Source: Pochonia chlamydosporia 170 (Eukaryota > Ascomycota > Sordariomycetes > Hypocreales > Clavicipitaceae). Taken from it: DNA of 64,000 bases. The notes beneath the pieces were generated by a model. It had not been told where the DNA came from. It worked only from the letters and a program-made list of their open reading frames with translations, and made no database searches. This document shows, one piece after another, positions 12,200-25,007 of this stretch. The first letter of the stretch is position 1; the number at the start of each line of letters is the position of its first letter. The stretch covers positions 1,054,001-1,118,000 of the forward strand of contig NC_035793.1 of assembly GCF_001653235.2 (NCBI RefSeq), given 5' to 3'. Both the position numbers and the translations under genes were made by a program.

Positions 12200-13676
12200 A
12201 TGTTTCGTCACAGTCTACGAGCAGCTGCAAGAAGCAATGCGTCTGCCTCATGGCGGCCAATTGCTGTCAGAAGTTTTGCCTCGGCGCCAAAGGCTGCTTT
12301 TGACTGGGAAGACCCACTTGCATCAAAGAACCTCCTGACTGAGGAAGAACTTGCAATTGCAGAAACCGCTGAGAGATATTGCCAGGAGCGTATGATGCCT
12401 AGAGTTCTACGTATGTTCTCACCCACTTTGTGAACCCATATGGTTGTTTTGTTGGTGTTGATGCTGTTGATGCTGTTGCGGCCCCACCCAACTTGCCACC
12501 CTGGTGCAACCACACTTTTTGCTAATATCAAATCTATAGAGGCATACCGTGATGAGAATTATGACCCCAAGATTCTGCAGGAAATGGGAGAGCTTGGTCT
12601 TCTCGGTGCTAGCATCGACGGCTATGGCTGTGCTGGCGTGTCATCTGTCGCTGGCGGCATGATCACGCGAGCTGTGGAGCGTGTTGACAGTGGTTACCGA
12701 TCTGGCATGTCTGTGCAATCTTCACTTGTCATGGGCGGCATTCATGAATTTGGCACTGAGGAACAAAAGGAGAGATTCCTTCCTGAGATGGCCAAGGGCA
12801 AGCTGCTTGGCGCCTTTGGTCTCACTGAACCCAACCACGGCAGTGACCCCGGCAGCATGGAGAGTATTGCGAAGCCTCACCCTACCAAGAAGGGATATTA
12901 CTCCCTGAGCGGAGCCAAGACTTGGATCACCAACAGCCCCATCGCCGATGTTCTCATGGTATGGGCAAAGCTGCAAGAGACTGGCAAGATTCGCGGCTTC
13001 CTCGTCGAGAGGAAGGACTGCCCGCCCGGCACCTTGTCTACCCCTGCCATCAAGGACAAGAACGGCTTGCGTGCTTCAATCACCGGCATGATTCAGTTGG
13101 ACGAGTGCCCTGTTCCCGAAGCCAACATGTTCCCCGAAGTTGAGGGCCTAAGAGGGCCTTTCAGCTGTCTCAACAGTGCTAGATATGGTATTTCCATGGG
13201 CGTCATGGGTGCACTGGAGGATTGCATTGCCCGAGCGCGAACTTATGCCCTGGAGCGCAAGCAGTTCAAGGGCAACCCTCTGGCCAAGTACCAGCTTATC
13301 CAGAAGAAGTTGGCCGATGCCGCCACTGACGCCGCCTACGGTACCTTGGCCGCCATCCAGGTCGGACGTCTAAAGGATGAGGGCAAGGCAACCCCTGAGA
13401 TGATCAGTATGGTCAAGAGACAGAACTGTGACGTTGCTCTGCGAAATGCCAGAGTGCTACAGGAGATTTTCGGAGGCAATGCTGTCAGCGACGAGTATCA
13501 CATTGGACGCCATGTTGCAAATCTGTTTGTTACGCAGACATACGAGGGACAGAGTGATATCCACAGTAAGTCGTTACCGATTAAATCAGGCGATCATTGT
13601 TTTGCATTTTACTGACTGATATTTTCCAGGCCTTATTCTGGGACGAGCCATCACTGGTATTCAGGCGTTTGTTTAA
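12200..13676 (+). CDS. GCDH: Glutaryl-CoA dehydrogenase, mitochondrial
   Basis: FAD flavoenzyme that oxidises and decarboxylates glutaryl-CoA to crotonyl-CoA in the degradation of lysine and tryptophan in the mitochondrial matrix. Exons 12200-12410, 12540-13565 and 13630-13676 (introns 129 and 64 bp) close to 427 residues, the usual length. Residues 1-~30 form an Arg/Ser/Ala-rich, acid-free presequence. The acyl-CoA dehydrogenase fold follows: the flavin-site segment FGLTEPNHGSDPGSM, KTWITNSP, and near the C-terminus TYEGQSDIHSLILGRAITG, in which Glu ~406 is the catalytic base of the glutaryl-CoA/short-chain subgroup. DKNGLRAS and NSARYGIS fit GCDH rather than the fatty-acid enzymes. The gene stands alone with wide gaps on both sides, so no pathway cluster supports it; the assignment rests on sequence. 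Confidence 0.95.
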
Positions 13677-14630
13677 GCAAATTTTGAGGCTCTATATCTC
13701 TATATATAACACCAGGCATGAACCGGGAAGTGCAACGCAAGGCGCAAAAGTTGGTGCATCAGCGAGTACATTAGATATAACTAATTAATGCGCAAGAGAA
13801 CAACATGGATTTTTTGTGGTTCTTTATGTGAATTGTTCAACATCTTGACTTGCCGACTGAGACGCCGTTCACGCCCATCAGCCGTTGACGTCGGCATGAT
13901 GTGCTCCATAAAAAATTGTTGTTCACCGATGAACCGGACCCGCCGAACCGGTGATTGCGATCAATCAAGCCACCGGACTTGACCATGAACTGCGAACAAG
14001 TGGCACAGCCGTGCTGCATATCATGGATGGGAGGTAAGAATTGAAGCCTTGTTGTTTACAGTATCAAGAGGAAAGGGAGATGGTGCAGATCACACGAGCG
14101 ATTGACTTGGCGTTCTCATGGCCTTTCAAGCCCGCGCTGGAAAACATAGAATGTTGACTCAGGGATTCAGGTTTCACATTCAGAACATGCACTGGGTTAA
14201 TGCAAACATTGAAAACACCCTCGGAGAATGATGGTGAGGTTCCAGCACAATCCATGCACTTGCTTTTGTCATGTAAATGGGCAAGGGCCGACGGCAAAGG
14301 GGCACGACCCAGAGACGTGACATGACTGAAGACGCCATAATCGCGAGGTAAGGCGTGGATGCGGTCCAGACATTGACTTGATCAGGTCTGACAAAGAGCA
14401 TTGATGACTGATCGTAGGTTGGCACCGATTTGCAGGAACAAAGCGAAAAGTGTCAAGCACGGCTGGTGTATGCTAAAATTTCCATATCCAATCTGCCGGT
14501 GGGCGGGCAGCAACGGTGGCTAGAGGACCAGTTTACCTGTTAGCGCCATGAGTCACGATTGATGGCCAGGAGGCTGAACGAGTCTGTTTGTCTGGTGAGT
14601 GTGGCGGTGTCGGACAACGGAGTGACAATG

Positions 14631-14640
14631 TACGGAGTAC
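14631..14640. repeat. TACGGAGTA(C) interspersed motif, copy 2
   Basis: Perfect copy of the recurrent 9-mer plus one matching flanking base; a copy in the opposite orientation lies 153 bp downstream at 14793. Confidence 0.7.
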
Positions 14641-14773
14641 AGAGGCACTACGTTCATTGCAAATCCCAAGCACTGGGTGCCATTGGTTGCACTGAATGCA
14701 GACACTGAAAAAGCTGTGCATGATTAATGTCGAACCAGATGAATCAAGATGCTGACAATTCGGGTGGCGTGTT

Positions 14774-14784
14774 GTCTGGTCTGG
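14774..14784. repeat. CCAGACCAGAC motif (reverse strand copy)
   Basis: Perfect 11-mer GTCTGGTCTGG, the reverse complement of copies at 15219, 24262, 24274 and 52572. Followed by TGTC, so the shared core extends to 13-15 bp with some of the others. Confidence 0.65.
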
Positions 14785-14792
14785 TGTCTTTA

Positions 14793-14802
14793 TACTCCGT
14801 AC
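14793..14802. repeat. TACTCCGTA(C) interspersed motif, copy 3
   Basis: Perfect copy in the orientation opposite to the one at 14631. Confidence 0.7.
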
Positions 14803-15218
14803 TTGACTGTATTTGTGTCGTGTCTGGTACCTGTTGCCTCAGCTGTGTGAGCCAGACTCGACCTGTGTGGCCTCTTTGTCCCGCTGGCCCACTTTGTTGT
14901 CGCCGCATGCGAACGCTCACTGGTCTACTTGGGATTTTCACTCTTGGGTGGCCAGTCATTGGCCACTTGAAGCGTCAATGGTTTCCTGTCCATGTCCGGA
15001 CTGGGCACATACACAGCCAGACAGAGACAGGCTGGACATGGATGAGACTGGATGCCGCCTTGCTTCCAGCCCAGCCCAGTCAAGGTGCCAGTTGAGTCCA
15101 GCCAGGCCCAAAGTGACCCGTGCGTGGCCATGCCCATGGCTTGGCTGCGTCGTCTGGTCTCAACTGGTCTGGTGTCAGGTCAACTGGCAAGCGCCCAGCC
15201 TGGCCAGGCTCAACTCAA

Positions 15219-15229
15219 CCAGACCAGAC
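15219..15229. repeat. CCAGACCAGAC motif
   Basis: Perfect 11-mer in a stretch (15040-15240) crowded with related CCAG and CTGG words, just upstream of the Ubc4 leader. Confidence 0.65.
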
Positions 15230-15289
15230 CGGCACGGGGTTCCCTACTAAGACCAGACTTCTACCACGCCGGCTGATCCCTGCGGTTTC

Positions 15290-15681
15290 TCTTTCCTTCC
15301 ATACACCACATACCCAAATTCGAAGCACGTTTTGACGACTACTCTTCTACCAACCCACGCGAGACACCAAACTCTTGCATCCTCATCTCAAAGCATCAGC
15401 GCACGTCGTCGATTTTACACTCCCGACTGCCATCAGTTTTTTATTCCCTCACTCTCGACGAAACACTGCTCTGTCCTTTGCAGAGCAACCCCGCCGAGTC
15501 CGACTGTTTTCCACTCGCAGAGGTGCGTCATTCTGCCTGCTTTCGCCTCTCCCGACCGCCCGTCCCGCGTTTTTCTCTCTCCCACACTCCATCCACTAAC
15601 CCGAACTTTTTGCAGCACCAGACCTGCTCCGCTAGCGATCTACTCTTTTCTCGCATACATACCCTTCACAAACTTTCAGCC
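15290..15681 (+). promoter_or_regulatory. Pyrimidine-rich core promoter and leader of the Ubc4 gene
   Basis: A C/T-rich tract runs for nearly 400 bp up to the ATG, with many CTCTC, CTTTC and TCCC runs. Such tracts are typical of strongly expressed housekeeping genes in filamentous fungi. The transcription start cannot be placed from sequence. Confidence 0.5.
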
Positions 15682-16836
<1,155 letters not shown>

Positions 16837-19800
16837 GGCTCTATATACAAATGATTCCACATAGGGGACGATATGCGGGGAGGAAGAAGAGTGACGTTAT
16901 TCTCTTTTGCACGATAACCAGCGTGGGGAAAGTTTCCAGATGAAAGTTGCTTCACAAATAGTGGCAAGATGCCGAAGCGGGTCATGTGCGACGCGACCGA
17001 GAAGCCCTTACCTATGGATGTATCGGCCGAGCTGTATCCGACGAGACAAGAGGGCGAGGATTTGTTGTCCGAGGGGTTGCAAAACAGACTAGACAGAACA
17101 CATCAGCTATTAAAGGGATATCATGCGGCTGGGCTTTTTATGTTTTCCTTCTTCTGCATCAATGACTTTTTTATGGCATTATGTTTTGGAGCATCGTAGT
17201 ATAGTATGTCTCTCTTTCACGCTCCGCGCCCCGTGACTCTGTGATAATTGTGCGGCATGTGATCTTGCTAACTGTGTGAAATGAATTGTTTTGCCATGAG
17301 GCATGAATGCAATCGATGGGTGGCAGAGACTGGATTGTGTTCCAGTGTTGTCACAAGCTCCATTTCTGCTCGCCGCACCTCAGTTTCGAAATCTATATTG
17401 TCCATTGCCATCGTATCGACATGCTCTTACTATTCTGAGGTCGTTCAGTTTATTGGCGGTGCCGGAAACCCCGGTGCACCTAGGAGCACATGTCTAATTT
17501 CGAACTTGAGTACGCGATACCTTTCAAACAGCACGTCGTCGGATAATGAAGTGCTGCAAACATCTACACTTGTATCAAATGTCTTAAGTGTTGTTGAAAA
17601 GGTCATGTTCCAGAGTTTACCGTTTGAGATCTGCGAAGATGGCCTCATCACACTTGGCTTTGGTCTCGGCTGCTCCTTCCTTCACTGACCTCTTGCCTCC
17701 AGTCGGTAATGTAGGCTTAGCCCCTCCATGTGAAATTCACTTCTCATTTTCCATTCTGAAATACCTACTAGGTAGTCAAACAAATCGGAATTCTGTGCCA
17801 AACAAACACCGATTACGCAGCGGCTTAGACAGTTTTCATACCACAAGGATCGACAGCTAACATCCGGCATGGACCGATTCAGAGACACACGGACCAACGC
17901 GGCACCCGTCAGACAGGTAAACAGGCAAGGTGAAAACGCCTGATTCAAATCGAAGTTGAGACTCCAGTGTCACAATCGTCCAATGTCGAACGGGGCCAAG
18001 ATCTTCTGCCGATTCAGCCGGTTTTCTACCTATATTGCAGCATGGTATCCTTGCCAGGGTGCGTCGATGATGCTATTAATTGCCAAGACTACCGTGACAG
18101 ACAAGGGTTCAAGTCTCTAACATGCCGCAGCATGTGGGATGGACCTAATCAGCAGACCGCTGCGCTGAGCAAACTGTCGTCAGATTAATGTTGACGCTTT
18201 CTTTCTTTATTTCCGGGTAATAACAGTTCGAGGCGTGGCTGCTGCAAGATGCATTGTTGTTGAGGAGATTAGGTTACAGAGTGGGCTGTTTTTGAGAGCC
18301 ATGAACCCATCACGGCGGTCTCAATAGCCGCTTTGGGGCTTCAAGCTATTGATGCGACTTGTCATCCACCGATTGATAGGAACAGCCATTGTCATAACAG
18401 CTGTGGCAATGTCAAGAGAAGCTGTTGGATTGGGCCCTGGCTGGCGCCGCAACAGGGTATGCGCGACGAGCCGTGTCACAGCGTACGTTTCACCAGACCC
18501 GATTTGATACTCTGCTTCCCACCTCCCGGTGCTCCTTGACAGTTAGCCTCTCGAGGCGGCGATGGCTCGATATACTGAACATTCAGCAGATACCATACGA
18601 CGCAAATGTGCGGCGCTGTTGTCCTGAAAATGAGGCCATTACCCACTTCTGAGGCCATGATGCTTCAGCTGTTATCTCGAAGATGAAACGGACGCTTGTG
18701 CAGCGGGTTCAATGGCAATGGTACGGTGGCGCCTTGAATTCCTGCGCTCAGTCATCACGCACCGCCTGTGCGTAACATCAGGTTTGGTGGGTTTGGTTTG
18801 CTCACTGCACATGATGAAAAACTTAGGTTGCCGGAAGAAACGGCACTTAAGCCAAACACCTTGAAGACAAGAGTCGATTTTTCTTGAACGGGTTGCTTTT
18901 CTCAACTTTTGGTGTTTCCTTGGCTGCTGCAGAGTCGACACATTCTCTCACCGTCAAAGAGGAGGTCCAATACAGATGGGCATTGTGGTGTTAGGGCGTT
19001 TCGGAATTCGCACCTAGACAGACCCCACATCCACCAGTTTGTCGCAGGTTGGGCGTCCTGAATGTATACCCCTGGATATAGGTACTCACGTTACCTGCTT
19101 GCTAATAGGTCCGGCATAGAGGAAATTGTCACTGATTCTGAATCGGTTGCGCGTCCAATAAGTCATAGGAGAATTATGATACTACCGTATGGAAAAGTCA
19201 TTAGTCGCATTCTGGGCGTGGCTCGCCTCGGTGAAAGTTGAAAATCGGTTACCTTACTCGGGGCTCTTTGGCCAAGACATGTCTGCTTGACTTTGTTTTA
19301 TTTAATTTCCGTCTGCTTTTCCAGATTTCTTGGGAATTCTCATCATCTCCTCCGGGACAGTACTTTTTGTGTTGTTGCGAAGATCCTAAATGGTTTGTTT
19401 AATATCCAAACTTGCTGTGCTCTCGAACACTTCTTCTATTGGTATGATCTCCACATTGTCCGTTGTCTGCTGTTTCAAGCGCAACCCGGTCCATAGCATG
19501 GCGCATAACCTCCACCCACCTTGGAACACATTGGCTTCCCCCATTTCCTTTAATTGCGGCAGCCTCCTGTCTTTCTGTTTTCATTGATTGCACTCTTTGC
19601 TACTCTAAACACAGACTCTACACGGGCAAGATGCGACTAACGTAGAACACACAGTCATTACATTTGGAGTTTCCTATTGTCTCGGTTTCCCTTATTTCAG
19701 CAGGCTCTGAATTATTTCATACGAACACCAGGCGTGTACAGTACCTCTTTTAATATCTATGATACAATCACTCGAGTAACGCAAGACATCGCTGGGTTTC

Positions 19801-19891
19801 GATCGGGGTGGTTGGTAGACCCGACTAAAAGGAGAAGCATCTTCGTCGACGACTAGACAATCTCAGCTAGAGGAAGAACACACCGCCCACG
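16837..19891. other. Intergenic, 3.1 kb, no gene recognised
   Basis: Holds the 3' region of the Ubc4 gene and, toward 19891, the promoter and leader of noxB. An open frame at 17281-17688 is within chance expectation and has no protein-like pattern. No tRNA, repeat family or transposon seen. Confidence 0.5.
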
Positions 19892-21766
19892 ATGAGCTAT
19901 TACTCTGAGGTCTCTGAAAGACCCTCGGAGCGTGCGAGATGGACCCCCTTGACGAGAATGTTGCTGTCCGGCGAGATGACGCAAGAGAGACAACAAGAGT
20001 TATCGTCAAGAGAGAAATTTGATCGGTGGATGATTAATGAAGGCTATAGACGAGTGTAAGTCTGTTCAAGAGAGAGAAGGGGACGGAAGAGTGGCTTGAA
20101 AACAACATCAGACGCCGAGACGGCGGCCTAGGCCGGTTGATACTAACAGCGAGGGACAGGTTCGTCTTCGTCTTTATGGTCACCCATGCACTCATGTTTG
20201 CATTCGCTTCGGTCCATTACGCGATGAAGGATAGTTTGCAAGGCGCCAGAGACATATTCGGCTTTACATTTGTTATCGCTCGATCATCAGCCGTTGTTTT
20301 GCATGTCGACGTCGGCATCATTCTCTTCCCAGTTTGCCGAACACTAATATCGCTAATGCGACAGACTCCTCTCAACGGAATTATTCAGTTCGATAAAAAC
20401 ATAACATTTCACATCACGACCGCGTGGTCCATTGTCTTCTTTTCCTGGGTCCACACGATAGCCCACTGGAACAACTTTGCTCAGGTTGCGGCCAAGAACA
20501 ACCTTGGATTTTATGGATTTCTCCTTGCCAACTTCGCATCTGGACCCGGATGGACTGGATACGTGATGCTCGTTGCGTTGATGGGCATGGTTTTGACTTC
20601 TGTTGAAAAACCCCGCCGAGCAAATTATGAGCGCTTCTGGTATACACACCACATGTTCATCATCTTCTTTTTCTTCTGGTCTTTACACGGTGCCTTCTGC
20701 ATGATTCAACCAGATGTCGCGCCGTTTTGTGCCAGCATCGGCGCCTCGGCGATTGGTGTGTTTTGGCAATACTGGATGTATTCCGGTTTTGTCTACCTGG
20801 CAGAGCGAGTTGCTCGTGAGATCCGTGGCCGACACAAGACGTACATCTCCAAAGTTATCCAACATCCCAGCCAAGTCTGTGAAATCCAGGTCAAGAAGGA
20901 GAATACCAAGACCCGAGCAGGCCAGTATATTTTCTTCTGCTGCCCAGCCGTCTCACTCTGGCAATACCACCCCTTCACGCTTACAAGCGCTCCGGAGGAG
21001 GACTACATCTCAATTCACATGCGATGCCAAGGCGACTTTACCATGGCAGTATCGAAAGCTCTGGGCTGTGAATGGGGCAAGAAAGGGGATACCAGCAAGG
21101 TCGTTGGTGTAGATGGGGATAGCGCTGGTGTTGATCCGGCACTACGCAGAGTCTTGCCGCGGGTGTACATTGACGGTCCTTTTGGGTCAGCGTCAGAAGA
21201 TGTTTTCAAGTACGAGGTTTCGATACTTGTTGGTGCTGGTATTGGTGTCACGCCTTTCGCTTCCATCCTCAAATCTATCTGGTACCGAATGAACTACCCG
21301 CAGAAGAAGACTCGTTTGTCCAAGGTGTACTTCTTCTGGATCTGTCGTGACTTTGGATCCTTTGAGTGGTTTCGATCACTCCTTCTTGCGGTTGAGGCCC
21401 AGGATCTGGAGAACCGAATAGAGATTCATACGTATTTGACCGCCAAGATCAAAGCCGACGACGCAACAAACATCATGATCAATGATGCGAATGCCGACAA
21501 GGACACCATCACGGGTCTTAGGAGTCCAACAAACTTTGGTCGGCCAAACTGGGACATGATCTTCCGTGGAATCAGGAAGATTCACAACCCGGGAGAAGCT
21601 GGTGTCTTCTTCTGTGGTCCCAAGGGTCTGGGCAGTGCACTACATGTATACTGCAACAAGTACACCGAGCCTGGGTAAGTTTAATGCGCCGCACTAGCAA
21701 GCTTTTGTTGTGGCACTCTAACACGATTTTAGATTCTCATTTGTTTGGGGCAAAGAAAATTTCTAG
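19892..21766 (+). CDS. noxB: NADPH oxidase B (NoxB, superoxide-generating)
   Basis: Membrane flavocytochrome that moves electrons from NADPH through FAD and two haems to O2, giving superoxide used in fungal differentiation, such as spore germination and penetration-type growth. Exons 19892-20055, 20160-21674 and 21733-21766 give 570 residues; intron 1 has a perfect TACTAAC branch site (20141-20147), and the last exon is only 34 nt. The ~45-residue N-terminal extension before the first helix (ending FDRWMINEGYRR) distinguishes NoxB from NoxA. Haem-binding His pairs have the canonical spacing: 14 residues in FHITTAWSIVFFSWVH and 13 in THHMFIIFFFFWSLH. HPFTLTSAP (FAD), GAGIGVTPFAS (NADPH) and the C-terminal VFFCGPKGLG and FVWGKENF are all present. 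There are no EF-hands, so it is not NoxC. No regulator gene (noxR, rac) lies nearby. Confidence 0.96.
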
Positions 21767-24369
21767 ACGTGACGAAAAAGCATATGGTTCTGTTTATACC
21801 CGCATCTTATTAGCGAGCTGATGTCTTCTCTTGTCAGAAACACCGATTCTTCTTCTTCGTGTTATCTTGTTTTCATTTATTATTCCAATTTTTGGCATTG
21901 GAGGGAGCAGCGGGAGAGTAGCATAGACGGTTTGCTGTGTTTCTGTGTGTGACGCCGGACGCCGACAGCACGGAGAAGGTATATACGGGATTCCCTGGCT
22001 GGGCTGAAGGGAACAATACAAGACGGGTAATGTCAAGTCGCATAATGCGCATGGAAGGGAGAATGACTCTCGAGATGGTCCTGATGTATTCAGCGATGCA
22101 TCTTGGTAGGGGTACACGAAATAGATTAAGATATCCAATGACGTCTTGTCAGGACGATTTAGGTAAAAAGGTCCATGGAAGTAACGTTGACGCTGCAACT
22201 GCACTGTACTGCATAACATGGCATGGCGCCGCAGATCCTATGCGGGTAAATCTCACCTTGGTCATGAGACGGCCGGTCCGGCCACCAATCTCAGCGAGAT
22301 TTTCGGCAACAGGAGGCCTTTGAAAATGATGTAATGACAGGATAAAGTCCCCGAATGTCCAACGCCAAGCTTTCCTTGGGTACAATGCAAGGGTTACTCT
22401 CGCGATCAATGGGCATTTGCTCAGATGGGATATCGGGCCGTTCGTTCGGCGCTCCGTCAGGTCTAGAAAATGGGGGTTCTGCTGGGAGGCGGCGGCAGTG
22501 CATTTTGCGCCATGGACAAGAATAGAAGTTCATGCAGCCATTTTTGTGGCTTGACGACATGGAGTTTCCACATGTTTAGAGCAGTAGTTGGCTTTAATCG
22601 GAGTAACTATAGGGTTTATTTTGTTATTTTATTGATGAGTTGATTTTTCGCGTTTTGTGTGTTCTGCAGATGTTTGCCACAATTGTGGTCCTTTCGCGTG
22701 GATTGTGGTGCACAGATGGAGCGAGATGAGGATTCCCGTGGGTTGGACGGGATGGTGCTGGGATCGGGAGTTTTGAAATTTTGTGTCTCCTGCGGAGTGC
22801 ATGCAGATAGCCTCTTGCTGTACAGTACGCCTTCCATAGTTTGGCCGATTAGGTGAGATGAGATTTTACGAATGGTGATGTGAGGAATAAAGATGGTTTT
22901 TTTGTCTAGCTTTTTGTTTTGGTCAGATCATGGGCGGAGGTCTCGGGTGAGCGACTCGGAGTATGATCGTGCAGTGAATGGCAGACAAGGATCAATTGAT
23001 GGAATCAGACTTGCCTCCCAAGAATGCTAGTCACAGCACCGCGCTTGGACAACGTCAGATTCGCAAACTGACTGCAATTCTCCAACATCTTGATCTTGAA
23101 TCACCAGCGATTGCAGTAAATACCAAAAACCCTGCTCACTCAGATCCCACAGGGCTGAACATCAGATGACGCCCAAAAGGCAACAAAGTTGACACCGCAA
23201 CTCAGCTCCAAATGCCACAAGACGCCTGCTTCGGCAGCCAGGTTTGGATGACCAAAAAAAATCAAAACCTCGTATTGGAGGATCCTCATCTTTTGGTGTC
23301 GGTGCTTGCGCCACAACCCTGCATTTCTCGCCCGCTAATCCACAACAGGACCAACCATTGACTTTTTCTTCTGGTCCCTTCGGGGTCGCTGATGGCACCT
23401 GGCTTTTCAATATTGTGAGCTCAAGACTTCTTTGTCGAAATCCCATTCAATTGGCTTTGCCTCATTGTCCGAGGTGGTGGGTGAGATGGGGGGTTTTGCT
23501 GCATATTGTCGCAGATTTTGGTGCTTCGCGCTCGAGCCGCGAGGAGGCTGGTGCTAGCACAGCTTATTGCCCAATGTTGTCTTGTGTCAAGTTTTTGTTG
23601 GTGTTCCTCGTCAGATGAGATGAGTTACGTTTCCCGCCGGTGAGACATCCATTTCCCGACAGATGAGGCCTTTCTCTCTAGCACGGAGGGCCGCAAAGGA
23701 CGCGCAAGTCTAGACGATTTTTGAGTGTATTTTTTCTTTCTTGCTGTTCGTCTTTGCTGTTTTTCAGTCAGGGACAATTGTGGAGATGGCGCGTGTAACT
23801 GGGGCGAGTTTTAATGCTGTTGTTGTGCTCTCGTGATGTGAGGGACCTGAACGAGGTGTGTATATGTACTGGTGACTCGTGGTGATGGAGGCGTGGCGTA
23901 GCACCGGGGCAGATGTCTTGTAGTGGCGACTTTGTGCGCCGACTGATGGCGACTGGGTCCGTGGTAGCGGGTACTCGGGGGTTGACTGAGCCCGGTGGCC
24001 CCGTTGCCTGTCCTGGGACTGGTCGTGCGACGCTTCAGAGTCATCGGTACTTCGGTGGAGCTGTCGTCTGGGCAATTCTCAGGAGACTGCAGCGTGCTCA
24101 ATGTTGCTGGTGCCTGTGGCTGGCGGGTCTCCAGGTTTCCGTTGGCACTAGAGGCCCGCTACTGGTCTGCCGTTAGCGGTGACGGCGTGCTGGAACGGGC
24201 GCTGCATCGTGCCGCAAGAATCATTGATGCTGCTGGTAGGTTGCATGTGCACCAAACCTGGCCAGACCAGACACCAGACCAGACACCTCACATTGAGTCA
24301 ATCAAAGTCCAAGTCTGGTCAGGTTGTGCAGACACCAGCACAGCATGCAGCCCACAGCCCGGCTCATGT
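21767..24369. other. Intergenic, 2.6 kb, with CCAGACCAGAC tandem
   Basis: 3' region of noxB followed by DNA without a supportable gene. The only structured element is a near-tandem pair of the 11-mer at 24262-24284. Short open frames (21937-22323, 23244-23618) look random. Confidence 0.5.
24262..24284. repeat. Near-tandem pair of CCAGACCAGAC
   Basis: Two perfect 11-mers (24262-24272 and 24274-24284) separated by one base, each followed by AC. Same word as at 15219 and 52572 and, on the other strand, 14774. Confidence 0.7.
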
Positions 24370-25007
24370 CCCATCCCGTCCAAACCCAGCCAAACTGGAC
24401 AGTCGCTCCTTCTCTGTTCAGTCGGCTTCGTCATCCATTTTCCCTTCCATCCATCCCAACTTCTGTCGCTTGGTTTTATTCCCCTCCCCTCCCTCTCGTT
24501 TTAGTACTCAACTCCAACTATTGTCCGTTTGACACACCTTTATTTTTCTTTTTTCTTTATTCTTTGGGCCCTTTTATTTTCATTTCTTCCAGTGCTCCCA
24601 CAGCCGGCCGCTTTCTTTTCCTCACTTGTGTTTTGCCAATTGGGCTGGCAATCGCGCTGCTACTAACCACAACTGTCTCCATCTCAATACGAACTCCCCT
24701 TTACCCGGTTGCCCCGAATTGACAACCGCGGAGTCGATCACACCGAGCGAACAGATTCTGTGCGATACACGCGAACAAAAACAAATACCCTTCTTAAACT
24801 TTCTTCGTTGCCTCCTCTTTTGTCGAGAGCAGCCATTGTCGAGACGCTTGGATCCACGACCCTTTTTTTCTCGGCCCATACCTCCCACGACACCAAACGG
24901 CTCCGGCTTTGGGACCGGCAAACTCTGATTAGCACTCAACGGGCGCCCTTTCCCACCAGGGCCATCGCGTCACTGTATCTCGGCGACGTCGAATCAATCG
25001 TCCCAGA
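24370..25007 (+). promoter_or_regulatory. Pyrimidine-rich promoter/leader of the mucin-like gene
   Basis: C/T-rich tracts dominate 24370-24620 and recur at 24780-24900, with the ATG at 25008. By position this is promoter plus a long leader. Open frames in the tract are explained by composition. Confidence 0.45.

Larger units (their letters stand above)
13677..15289. other. Intergenic region with CCAGACCAGAC and TACTCCGTA motifs
   Basis: No gene recognised. From about 14700 the DNA becomes dense in CTGGTCTGG/CCAGACCAG words, including perfect 11-mers at 14774-14784 and 15219-15229, and carries TACGGAGTAC at 14631-14640 and TACTCCGTAC at 14793-14802. Several open frames here owe their length to this biased composition and are rejected. 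Confidence 0.5.

Noticed and set aside
17281..17688. 135-codon open frame on the plus strand between UBC4 and noxB
   Set aside because: Length is within chance expectation for the window, composition is unstructured, and no promoter-like leader or motif is present.
18095..18120. GGTTCAAGTC resembling a tRNA T-loop
   Set aside because: No matching acceptor stem, D-arm or anticodon arm can be formed with the flanking sequence.
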